A stretch of DNA of 28,143 nucleotides from Archaeoglobus_B sp964471215. GTDB lineage: Archaea > Halobacteriota > Archaeoglobi > Archaeoglobales > Archaeoglobaceae. Both the position numbers and the translations under genes were made by a program. This document shows positions 7,238-13,033 of this stretch, one piece after another. The DNA lies in assembly GCA_964471215.1 (NCBI GenBank), contig CAYYFC010000020.1, forward strand, positions 1 to 28,143. Reading direction: 5' to 3'. The notes under the pieces were generated by a model. It made no database searches and was not told where the DNA came from. It was given only the letters and a program-made list of their open reading frames with translations. The first letter of the stretch is position 1, and the number at the start of each line of letters is the position of its first letter.

Positions 7238-7945
7238 ATGAGCTACTTGGATAGGCACTTAACTAAAGCTAAGATCAGCTCAGCTAAAGATATGCAAGAG
7301 CTATTAATGAACGTACAAAGCGGTAGAAATTGGTTTATCAAAGCCGTTAGGAATCTGCTTAACTTTGCCGAGGAAAGAGAAGATTTAAGCTTTGAGTATA
7401 TAACTAAGCTAAGAAGAGTGCTTAAGGTTAAGCCAGCTGGAGTTAGAGAGATCTTTATAAGTGATGAAGAGCTCATAGAAGCTTACGATAAAATCAAAGA
7501 CAGCTTAAAACCCTTCTTTAAGCTGTTAGTTTACTCCGGCATAAGGCTCAGCCATGCTTTCAGAATTGTTATTAGCTACGATCCTATCAACCTCAAGATC
7601 AAAGATAACATAGCCAGATATCCGATTAACTGGCTATCCAAGGGTAAGAAAAAGGGCTATTGGGCATATATGCCTAAGGAATTTGCTAAAGAGCTTGAAA
7701 GCTTAGCTGTCTATGAGAACTATCACACTTACTCAAAAGGACTGCAATACAAGAGAGTTTCAGCCGTAACGATCAGAAAATGGCATTATAATTTTTTAAT
7801 CGAGCATGATATTCAAGAAAGCATAGCCGATTTTATCCAAGGTAGAGCTAGCTTAACTGTTGGCTCTACTCACTATTTGAACAAAACTAAGCAAGCTGAT
7901 AGAGAATATAGCAGAATTGTTAGCGAGCTGTTAAAGGTGCTTTAG
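7238..7945 (+). CDS. Tyrosine recombinase catalytic part, int(C) of an SSV-type integrase
   Basis: Site-specific recombinase that would insert and excise the element at tRNA-Arg. 235 residues from this ATG. A SAM-like core-binding segment (residues 1-60) is followed by the catalytic domain: box-I Arg103 in YSGIRLSHA, Lys in the beta-hairpin GKKKGYWAYMP, ADFIQGRA with Arg203, VGSTHYL with His212, and Tyr213 or Tyr224 (DREYSRIV) as the possible nucleophile. The usual box-II HxxR begins as WHYNF here, so one position is uncertain. The frame extends upstream past one TGA (7196) to the int(N) start at 6926, and the residues just after that TGA (LFNKIDQSTAKTY) belong to the core-binding domain. The real gene is therefore the longer, broken one; an ATG-7238 product would lack the N-terminal domain. 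Confidence 0.8.
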   Translation: MSYLDRHLTKAKISSAKDMQELLMNVQSGRNWFIKAVRNLLNFAEEREDLSFEYITKLRRVLKVKPAGVREIFISDEELIEAYDKIKDSLKPFFKLLVYSGIRLSHAFRIVISYDPINLKIKDNIARYPINWLSKGKKKGYWAYMPKEFAKELESLAVYENYHTYSKGLQYKRVSAVTIRKWHYNFLIEHDIQESIADFIQGRASLTVGSTHYLNKTKQADREYSRIVSELLKVL

Positions 7946-7951
7946 CATTAT

Positions 7952-7981
7952 CTTTTTATCTTTTTTAGCTAAAGCTTAGCT
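7952..7981 (+). promoter_or_regulatory. Promoter and palindromic operator of the toxin-antitoxin pair
   Basis: A TATA-like CTTTTTATCT at 7952-7961 lies 20-30 bases before the antitoxin ATG (7982). Between them is the palindrome TAGCTAAAGCTTAGCTA (7966-7982), whose 13-base core is repeated at 6659-6671. A site covering the transcription start fits autoregulation by the antitoxin; this is inference. Confidence 0.55.
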
Positions 7982-8185
7982 ATGGAAGTTATTGAGCTAC
8001 TTAAGGAGATTAAGGAAAAGCTTGATATAATAGATAAGAGGCTAAGCAAGATAGAAGAAATGTTGGCTGAAGAAGAGCTAAGCGATGAGGAGATTAAAGA
8101 GCTTGAAGAGATAGCTAAAGCTTGTGAAGAGGGTAAAATGAAAACTTACAGCATTGAAGAAGCTAAGAGGATTTTAGGGCTATGA
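7982..8185 (+). CDS. Antitoxin of a RelBE/ParDE-like pair
   Basis: 67 residues, strongly acidic. Residues 1-30 form an amphipathic, probably coiled-coil helix (VIELLKEIKEKLDIIDKRL), followed by an acidic linker and KTYSIEEAKRILGL at the end, the kind of C-terminal arm that wraps a RelE-fold toxin. No clear ribbon-helix-helix domain is seen, so the DNA-binding mode is unknown. It overlaps the toxin start (ATGA, 8182-8185), the usual coupling in such modules. Its role would be to neutralise the toxin and, with it, repress the promoter through the palindrome just upstream. Confidence 0.75.
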   Translation: MEVIELLKEIKEKLDIIDKRLSKIEEMLAEEELSDEEIKELEEIAKACEEGKMKTYSIEEAKRILGL

Positions 8186-8436
8186 GAGTTGAGATATCTG
8201 AGAAGTTTCTAAAGGAGTTAAAGAAGCTTAGTAAGCAAGAGCAAGAAAGAGTAATGAAAGCTATTAAGAAGCTTGAAGATCCATTTTCTACAGATATCAG
8301 AAAGGTTAAAGCTACTAAAGATATTTATAGCGTTAGAGTAGGTAAGAGAAGAATTTTCATAAAGATTGATTTCGAGAAAAGAGTAGTCTATGTTTTAAAA
8401 TTCGATTGGCGAGAAAGAGCTTATAATAGATTATAG
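8182..8436 (+). CDS. RelE/ParE-family toxin
   Basis: 84 residues, basic, normal for RelE-fold toxins. Pattern: VEISEKFLKELKKLSKQEQ (first strand and helical hairpin), then KLEDPFSTDIRKVKA, YSVRVGKRRIFIKID and VVYVLKFDWRERAY, the strand order typical of the family. The YSVRVGKRRIF strand carries the basic residues that contact RNA in mRNA interferases; which member (RelE, mRNA cleavage, or ParE, gyrase) it is cannot be told. It follows the antitoxin with a 4-base overlap and would stabilise the element against loss. Confidence 0.85.
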   Translation: MRVEISEKFLKELKKLSKQEQERVMKAIKKLEDPFSTDIRKVKATKDIYSVRVGKRRIFIKIDFEKRVVYVLKFDWRERAYNRL

Positions 8437-8460
8437 TTATTTTATCTTTTAACTTCATCT
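8437..8460 (+). terminator. T-rich stretch after the toxin gene
   Basis: Immediately after the toxin stop come TTATTTTATCTTTT and further TTATCTTT-like runs to about 8510. Archaeal termination commonly uses such T-rich stretches without a hairpin. Weak, composition-based call. Confidence 0.3.
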
Positions 8461-8628
8461 TATCTTTCATAGCTTTATATCTCTCAGCTATATCTTTCTT
8501 TTAAGGAAGTAGCTATTATTAGCAGAGTTAATAATAACTTTCCTAGCTCTATTAGCCTAAATCTCCTTTTCTAACCATATTTTTATACTCATATTATTGG
8601 GTTCGACTTAGTTTTTGATTTGCGTAAT

Positions 8629-8668
8629 ATTTAAATACGAAAGGAACATTTGACTCTAAATACGAAAG
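8629..8668 (+). promoter_or_regulatory. TATA-like box with tandem TAAATACGAAAG repeat
   Basis: TTTAAATA at about 8630-8637 is a close match to an archaeal TATA box. TAAATACGAAAG occurs at 8632-8643 and again at 8657-8668, a 25-base period. A GC hairpin follows directly, then a short frame from ATG 8684 (MWVYSIRICGVPFIPKVRNP). It may drive a small RNA or tiny protein; nothing in the sequence decides which. Confidence 0.35.
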
Positions 8669-8836
8669 CCCTTGAAGGGCGAGATGTGGGTTTATTCAAT
8701 CAGGATATGCGGTGTCCCGTTTATCCCGAAAGTGAGAAATCCTAAATGAATGTTTATTAAACTATTGAGGAGAGAATGGTTAATTTCTGTTAGGACAATA
8801 AGCTAACCCTTAGCTCATAGCAATTTTACAATACAT

Positions 8837-8899
8837 CTAAATAAAAATAATTAGCTTATAAGATTAATTATTTTTATTATATCAGATATTTTTATTTAG
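8837..8899. repeat. AT-only nested inverted repeats
   Basis: AATAAAAATAATTA (8840-8853) and TAATTATTTTTATT (8865-8878) are perfect 14-base arms with an 11-base loop. CTAAATAAAAAT (8837-8848) is also the exact reverse complement of ATTTTTATTTAG (8888-8899), so the left arm can pair with either of two right arms. This resembles a duplex-unwinding or iteron-like region, or a bidirectional terminator. Confidence 0.5.
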
Positions 8900-9057
8900 T
8901 TAAAGCTAAATTATTCATTTTCGAAAGATTTTTATTTTATCTCCATGTGGAAATAATATGCCTTGCTGAGCGGTAATAATTTTCATAGATAGAATATGCA
9001 AAGATTTACATCTCTAATATATTTAGCCTTATCTGCTCAGGCATCTTAGCTGCCTAT

Positions 9058-9100
9058 CGGGGTAAAACATCTTTAGATGTAGGGCTCAGATGTTACCCCG
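9058..9100. repeat. Inverted repeat upstream of the int(N) promoter
   Basis: CGGGGTAAAACATCT (9058-9072) and AGATGTTACCCCG (9088-9100) are complementary apart from a 2-base bulge; the outer 8 bases CGGGGTAA/TTACCCCG match perfectly. It lies about 20 bases upstream of the TATA-like GGTTTTATAC (9119-9128) that precedes the int(N) ATG at 9152. This is a plausible regulator site for integrase expression. Confidence 0.5.
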
Positions 9101-9118
9101 AATAAGGTTGCCCTTAAA

Positions 9119-9128
9119 GGTTTTATAC
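9119..9128 (+). promoter_or_regulatory. TATA-like box for the element's integrase
   Basis: GGTTTTATAC lies about 26 bases before ATG 9152, the leaderless spacing. In the excised circle this promoter would read through int(N) and att into int(C). Confidence 0.45.
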
Positions 9129-9266
9129 TTCAAGTGTACCAAAGCAGACATATGTCTATCAAACGTTCGCCGAACCCCGAAAAGCAATAAGGTGAATTTA
9201 ACATTATACGTAGATAAAAATATAGTCGAGTTAGCTAAGCGAAAAATTAGTAATTTATTAGCCTTT

Positions 9267-9358
9267 TTTGAAATAAAAGTATTAGAGCATTTAAAGCTTA
9301 GAAATAGCAATCTGACGGACCCGGCGGGATTTGAACCCGCGACCTACGGCTTAGAAGG
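9267..9358. repeat. attR: 92-bp direct repeat overlapping tRNA-Arg
   Basis: Right partner of 7043-7134. Here the tRNA 3' half continues into the native 5' half, so the gene is complete and the host keeps a working tRNA after integration. Confidence 0.9.
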
Positions 9359-9390
9359 CCGTCGCTCTATCCATGCTGAGCCACGGGCCC
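9316..9390 (-). tRNA. tRNA-Arg (anticodon UCU)
   Basis: 75-base cloverleaf read on the minus strand. Acceptor GGGCCCG pairs with CGGGTCC (one G-U); D arm GCTC/GAGC; anticodon stem ACGGC/GCCGT with loop CTTCTAA, giving anticodon TCT; T arm GCGGG-TTCAAAT-CCCGC; discriminator G; CCA not encoded; no intron. It reads AGA and, with wobble, AGG codons. It is the integration site of the element. A TATA-like TTTTTAAAC (minus strand, 9414-9423) is at promoter distance. Confidence 0.97.
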
Positions 9391-9413
9391 CTTATAATCT
9401 TAGGTTAAAGGAT

Positions 9414-9443
9414 GTTTAAAAACATTACGACGTATAAAAAACG
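9414..9443. promoter_or_regulatory. Divergent promoters for tRNA-Arg and dtdA
   Basis: On the minus strand TTTTTAAAC (9414-9423) is about 26 bases upstream of the tRNA 5' end. On the plus strand CGTATAAAAAACG (9431-9443) is a TATA box about 35 bases before the dtdA ATG at 9472. Confidence 0.5.
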
Positions 9444-9471
9444 ATATATCTCATGCTCGATCAGAGATTCT

Positions 9472-10320
9472 ATGCATCTGATAATCTGCAGTACAGAGGA
9501 CCCGGCATCCCAGAATATAAAAGGTCATTTGATCGAAATGCTAAATCCCGAAATTAGAAAGTTGGGGGATTATGTTTTCTACGATGCGGGAGAGATCGGT
9601 ATAGTTGAGATAAATGAAAAAATGATTTATGCTGATTATCTGGATGAAAGACTTAGAAGATTTGGACTGAGCTTTAAAGAAATTCTCTTCGCATCAAGGC
9701 ACAGCAGTAAAGATAAAAGAAAGATATTCTCCGTTCACGTTTCGGGAAATGTTTCAAAGGCTGAATATGGAGGAAAACCATATTCGCTCGCAAAACCTTC
9801 ACCTATAAGGATAAAGAACTACGTCATGGCGTTGAAGAAGAGGATCGATAGAAAACCGGAGTTTCAGTTCATGCTGGAAGCAACGCATCACGGCCCATCA
9901 GAAATAAGTACTCCTTCTGCATTTTACGAAATAGGGTCGACTGAAGAGGAATGGAGGGATGAGGAGGCTGGAAGGATAGTCGCGGAATCAATGATAGAGG
10001 CAATATGTGATAAGAGGAAAGATTGGAATATAGCTATCGGGATAGGTGGGACACATTACGTTCCCAGACAGACCAAAATAATACTGACAACGACTTTTAC
10101 GTTCGGTCATAACTTTGCCAAGTACACGTTCAACGATTTGAAAAGGGAGATAATAGTAAAGGCTATAGAGCTCAGCAATGCGAAGTATATAGTGATAGAT
10201 GAAAAATCCGTGACATCAGCTGTCAAATCTCTGATAAAAGATATTTCGAACGATTTAAACGTCGAAATTCTGAAGTCGAAGGATGTAAAGAAAAATTTCA
10301 AATTGAATTCTAAATCGTAA
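9472..10320 (+). CDS. dtdA: D-aminoacyl-tRNA deacylase, archaeal DtdA/GEK1 type
   Basis: Zinc-dependent hydrolase that removes D-amino acids wrongly loaded on tRNA. 282 residues. Recognisable pieces are the start MHLIICSTEDPASQNI, SRHSSKDKRKIFSVHVSGN, the His-rich EATHHGPSEISTPSAFYEIGS with likely metal ligands, and GIGGTHYVPRQT. The ATG at 9472 is chosen because the family begins with a strand and the SxxDPAS motif there; the frame opens 20 codons earlier at 9412 with sequence that looks non-coding. It stands alone, divergent from tRNA-Arg; AMP phosphorylase follows with its own promoter. From here rightwards the DNA is richer in G+C and CG dinucleotides than the trp and element zones. Confidence 0.93.
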   Translation: MHLIICSTEDPASQNIKGHLIEMLNPEIRKLGDYVFYDAGEIGIVEINEKMIYADYLDERLRRFGLSFKEILFASRHSSKDKRKIFSVHVSGNVSKAEYGGKPYSLAKPSPIRIKNYVMALKKRIDRKPEFQFMLEATHHGPSEISTPSAFYEIGSTEEEWRDEEAGRIVAESMIEAICDKRKDWNIAIGIGGTHYVPRQTKIILTTTFTFGHNFAKYTFNDLKREIIVKAIELSNAKYIVIDEKSVTSAVKSLIKDISNDLNVEILKSKDVKKNFKLNSKS

Positions 10321-10345
10321 ATATATTCTACGATTCGTTCGAAAT

Positions 10346-10356
10346 AGTTAAAAATC
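10346..10356 (+). promoter_or_regulatory. Leaderless promoter of AMP phosphorylase
   Basis: AGTTAAAAATC centred about 26 bases before ATG 10377 on an AT-rich background; the spacing suggests transcription starts at or near the initiation codon. Confidence 0.45.
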
Positions 10357-10376
10357 TTTTAAAAAATTATTAAGCT

Positions 10377-11891
10377 ATGATACTTAAGGCTAGGATACTG
10401 CCGCTAAAAACAGTCGGGAATCTAGTCATAATGAATCAGGCTGATGCGGATGAAATAGGTGTTTTCGAGGGTGATAGGATCAGGTTATCGTTTAAAAGAC
10501 CGGTTGTAGCAACAGTTCAAATAGCGGTTGGGCTTATAGAGAGGGGAGAGATAGGTATATGTGAACATCTGGCAAGGGAATACGGTCTTTCGGACGGTGA
10601 AAAGATAAAGATAACTCCTGTGCCGAAGCCTAGATCTGTTGAATTCATAAGAAAGAAGCTAAATGGAAAGAAGTTGACAAAGGAGGAGATATACGAAATA
10701 GTGAGGGATATAGTTAACGATGCTCTAACAGAGGTCGAGCTGACGACTTTTGTTCTATCGAACTACGTTCACGGAATGGATTTCGATGAGATAGAATGGC
10801 TTACGAGGGCTATGATAGAAACGGGAGAAACTCTGACTTTTGAGGAGGGAATAGTTGTAGACAAGCACAGCATAGGCGGGGTTCCGGGTAACAAGATATC
10901 TCTGATAGTCGTACCGATAATAGCCTCTGCCGGACTCCTAATCCCGAAAACGGCATCTAGGGCTATAACATCCGCGAGCGGGACAGCCGATACGATGGAG
11001 GTTCTTGCGGATGTAAACCTGAGCATAGACGAGATAAAGGAGATAACTGAGGAGGTAGGTGGTGTAATAGCCTGGGGAGGTGCAACCAATATAGCCCCTG
11101 CAGATGATAAGATAATAAGGGTGGAGTATTCTCTGGCAATAGATCCAAGATCTCAGTTATTAGCAAGCGTCATAGCGAAGAAGGGAGCTATAGGTGCGAA
11201 AAATATAGTTATAGACATTCCGGTTGGAGAAGGGTCGAAGGTACCGGATATTGAATCGGGTAAATCGCTAGCAAATGATTTCGTTGAGCTTGGAAGGAGG
11301 TTGGGACTTAACGTCATGTGCGCTCTGACCTACGGAGGTCAGCCAGTAGGAAGAGCAGTCGGGCCTGCACTGGAGGCGTGGGAAGCGCTTAAATCTATGG
11401 AAGAAAGAAAAGGGGCAAAGAGCCTGATAGAAAAGGCTCTAGGAATAGCTGGAATTCTGCTTGAAATGAGCGGAAAGACCTTTAACGGTCGTGAATACGC
11501 AAAGGAGATATTCGAGTCTGGAAAGGCCCTTGAAAAATTCAGGCAGATAGTGGAGGCTCAGGGAGGAGATCCCAATGTAAAGTCAGACGACATACCGATT
11601 GGAGACAAGACCTATGACTTCCTTTCACCCATAGACGGTGCAGTAGCCAGCGTTTTAAACGATAGGATAGTCAAGATAGCGAGGGCGGCAGGAGCTCCTA
11701 AGGATAAGGGTGCAGGTATACTGCTATATAAAAAGGGTGGGAACCACGTTAAGAAGGGAGAGGTTTTGTTTAGGATTTATGCCGAAAAGGAATGGAAGCT
11801 TGATAAGGCGATAGAGATAGCCATAAGGGAACCTCCCGTGATAGTATCTGGGATGATACTGGAAAGGATTCCGTCTTATAGATTTGTATGA
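10377..11891 (+). CDS. deoA: AMP phosphorylase (thymidine phosphorylase family)
   Basis: Archaeal nucleoside-monophosphate phosphorylase: AMP (also CMP, UMP) + Pi to base + ribose-1,5-bisphosphate, which R15P isomerase and form III RubisCO then use. 504 residues. An N-terminal double-psi-barrel-like domain (about 1-85) absent from bacterial thymidine phosphorylase is followed by the helical domain and the phosphate-binding VDKHSIGGVPGNK and SRAITSASGTADTMEV, then CALTYGGQPVGRAVGPALEA. The extra N-terminal domain separates it from true thymidine phosphorylase. First gene of a run with citrate synthase 9 bases later. RubisCO and R15P isomerase are not in this window. Confidence 0.94.
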   Translation: MILKARILPLKTVGNLVIMNQADADEIGVFEGDRIRLSFKRPVVATVQIAVGLIERGEIGICEHLAREYGLSDGEKIKITPVPKPRSVEFIRKKLNGKKLTKEEIYEIVRDIVNDALTEVELTTFVLSNYVHGMDFDEIEWLTRAMIETGETLTFEEGIVVDKHSIGGVPGNKISLIVVPIIASAGLLIPKTASRAITSASGTADTMEVLADVNLSIDEIKEITEEVGGVIAWGGATNIAPADDKIIRVEYSLAIDPRSQLLASVIAKKGAIGAKNIVIDIPVGEGSKVPDIESGKSLANDFVELGRRLGLNVMCALTYGGQPVGRAVGPALEAWEALKSMEERKGAKSLIEKALGIAGILLEMSGKTFNGREYAKEIFESGKALEKFRQIVEAQGGDPNVKSDDIPIGDKTYDFLSPIDGAVASVLNDRIVKIARAAGAPKDKGAGILLYKKGGNHVKKGEVLFRIYAEKEWKLDKAIEIAIREPPVIVSGMILERIPSYRFV

Positions 11892-11900
11892 GGTGTTGTT

Positions 11901-13031
11901 ATGGAGGTGAAGGAGGGACTTGAAGGTGTTTTTGCCTGCAGATCGAGCATAAGTAGGGTTGACATAGAGAACGGGAAGGCTGTACTCGAGTACAGGGGTT
12001 ACAACATACACGATCTCGCTAAGTATTCAACGTACGAGGAGGTTGCTTATCTTCTACTGTTTGGCGAGCTACCGAAAAAAGATGAGCTTAAGGAGTTTGA
12101 AGAGGAATTAAAGGATTTAAGAGAACTTCCACCGCAGATAATAGGTCTCCTGACACATCTACCATCCTTTACACATCCAATGGTTGTTTTGAGAACGGCA
12201 ATATCCTATCTGGGTTCAATGGATAAGTACATACATTATAAGGATTACGAGCACAGCATTCAGAAGGCGAAGAGTCTAATAGCAAAGATCCCAACTATCA
12301 TAGCCTATTATCACAGGATAAGATCGGGTCAGAACATAGTCCATCCGAATCCTGATTTAAACCATGCAGAGAACTTTCTGTACATGCTTCACGGAAGAGA
12401 ACCGAGCAAACTCGAGGCTAGATGTCTTGATCTCGATCTGATACTCCATGCAGATCACGAGCTGAACGCATCCACGTTTGCAGCCAGAATTGCCGCATCA
12501 ACTTTTGCAGATATGTACGCATGTGTTGTTGCTGCAACTGGAACACTCATGGGCCCCTTGCATGGAGGTGCTGCTCAGAAGGTAATAGAGATGCTCAGAG
12601 AAATAGATTCGCCTACGAACGCTGAAAGTTACATAAGGAAGAAGCTCGAGAGGAAGGAGAGGATAATGGGATTTGGTCACAGGGTGTACAAGGGTGTTGT
12701 TGATCCCAGAACCATAGAGCTCAGAGCTCTTGCAAAAAAACTTGCGGAGGAGAAGGATTCGAAATGGTTTGAAATAGCTGAAGCGGTAGCGGAAGTAGTT
12801 TACAGGCTTAAGGGTTTGCTTCCCAACGTCGACTTCTATTCGGCATGTATATATGTAAACTTGGGGATACCGGATGATCTGTTCATACCCGTATTCGCCA
12901 TGGGAAGAATTGCCGGATGGACAGCACATATAATCGAACAGTACATGAACAATAAATTGATAAGACCCAGAGCCCTCTATATCGGACAGAAGAACAGGGT
13001 ATATGTTCCGATAGATGAAAGGGGAGATTGA
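11901..13031 (+). CDS. gltA: Citrate synthase
   Basis: Condenses acetyl-CoA and oxaloacetate to citrate. 376 residues, the short archaeal/Gram-positive type that works as a dimer. The catalytic triad is in place: His221 in GPLHGGAAQK, His260 in MGFGHRVYKG and Asp311 in NVDFYSACIY; LHADHELNASTFAAR precedes them. It starts 9 bases after AMP phosphorylase with GGTG upstream and ends 2 bases before dapL, so the three genes are likely one transcript. A methylcitrate-synthase activity cannot be excluded from sequence, but no propionate genes are near. Confidence 0.95.
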   Translation: MEVKEGLEGVFACRSSISRVDIENGKAVLEYRGYNIHDLAKYSTYEEVAYLLLFGELPKKDELKEFEEELKDLRELPPQIIGLLTHLPSFTHPMVVLRTAISYLGSMDKYIHYKDYEHSIQKAKSLIAKIPTIIAYYHRIRSGQNIVHPNPDLNHAENFLYMLHGREPSKLEARCLDLDLILHADHELNASTFAARIAASTFADMYACVVAATGTLMGPLHGGAAQKVIEMLREIDSPTNAESYIRKKLERKERIMGFGHRVYKGVVDPRTIELRALAKKLAEEKDSKWFEIAEAVAEVVYRLKGLLPNVDFYSACIYVNLGIPDDLFIPVFAMGRIAGWTAHIIEQYMNNKLIRPRALYIGQKNRVYVPIDERGD

Positions 13032-13033
13032 AA

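Larger units (their letters stand above)
8461..9057. other. Element segment without an identifiable gene
   Basis: AT-rich, with no frame that I recognise. It holds a strong TATA-like box with a tandem 12-base repeat (8629-8668), a small GC hairpin (GCCCT/AGGGC near 8668-8680), a 21-codon frame (8684-8749) and a 14-base AT-only inverted repeat (8840-8878) with a further outer pair (8837-8848 and 8888-8899). This is where an origin, a small RNA or a regulatory region of the element would have to lie. Confidence 0.45.
7135..9358. mobile_element. 2.2-kb integrated element in tRNA-Arg(UCU), SSV-type
   Basis: Bounded by 92-bp direct repeats (7043-7134 and 9267-9358); one repeat is the tRNA 3' half displaced to the left, the other completes the functional tRNA at the right. 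The arrangement int(C) at the left end, int(N) at the right end is what integration of an SSV/pNOB8-type element produces when att lies inside the integrase gene. Cargo: int(C) (7238-7945), a RelBE/ParDE-like toxin-antitoxin pair (7982-8436), about 700 bases without a clear gene, and int(N) (9152-9358). At 2224 bp per repeat unit it is far smaller than a virus or conjugative plasmid, so it is either a decayed remnant or a minimal element. No replication or capsid gene is seen. Confidence 0.85.
9152..9419 (+). pseudogene. Element's own int(N), frameshifted, reading antisense through tRNA-Arg
   Basis: ATG 9152 starts MSIKRSPNPEKQ and hits TAA at 9188. Against the left copy (SKQNKVKLTL) two bases are missing near 9186; restoring them gives KQNKVNLTLYVDKNIV and then the conserved LAFFEIKVLEHLKLRNSN and DPAGFEPATYGLEG. 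In the excised circle the frame would join int(C) at 9358/7135. In the integrated state it runs antisense through the whole tRNA gene to a TAA at 9417-9419, and that tail is meaningless. An alternative open frame from ATG 9090 covers the same residues with an extra 34-residue start that the left copy lacks, so I read this copy as damaged. Confidence 0.65.

Noticed and set aside
8632..8668. Two copies of a 12-mer as a possible CRISPR array
   Set aside because: Only two short copies with a 13-base spacer; far below any CRISPR repeat or spacer size, and no cas gene.
9090..9419. 109-residue open frame covering the right att site and the whole tRNA gene
   Set aside because: Its C-terminal third is the antisense translation of tRNA-Arg, and its N-terminal 34 residues have no match in the left int(N) copy. 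The natural start (9152) is in another frame, so it is treated as a frameshifted int(N) fragment.
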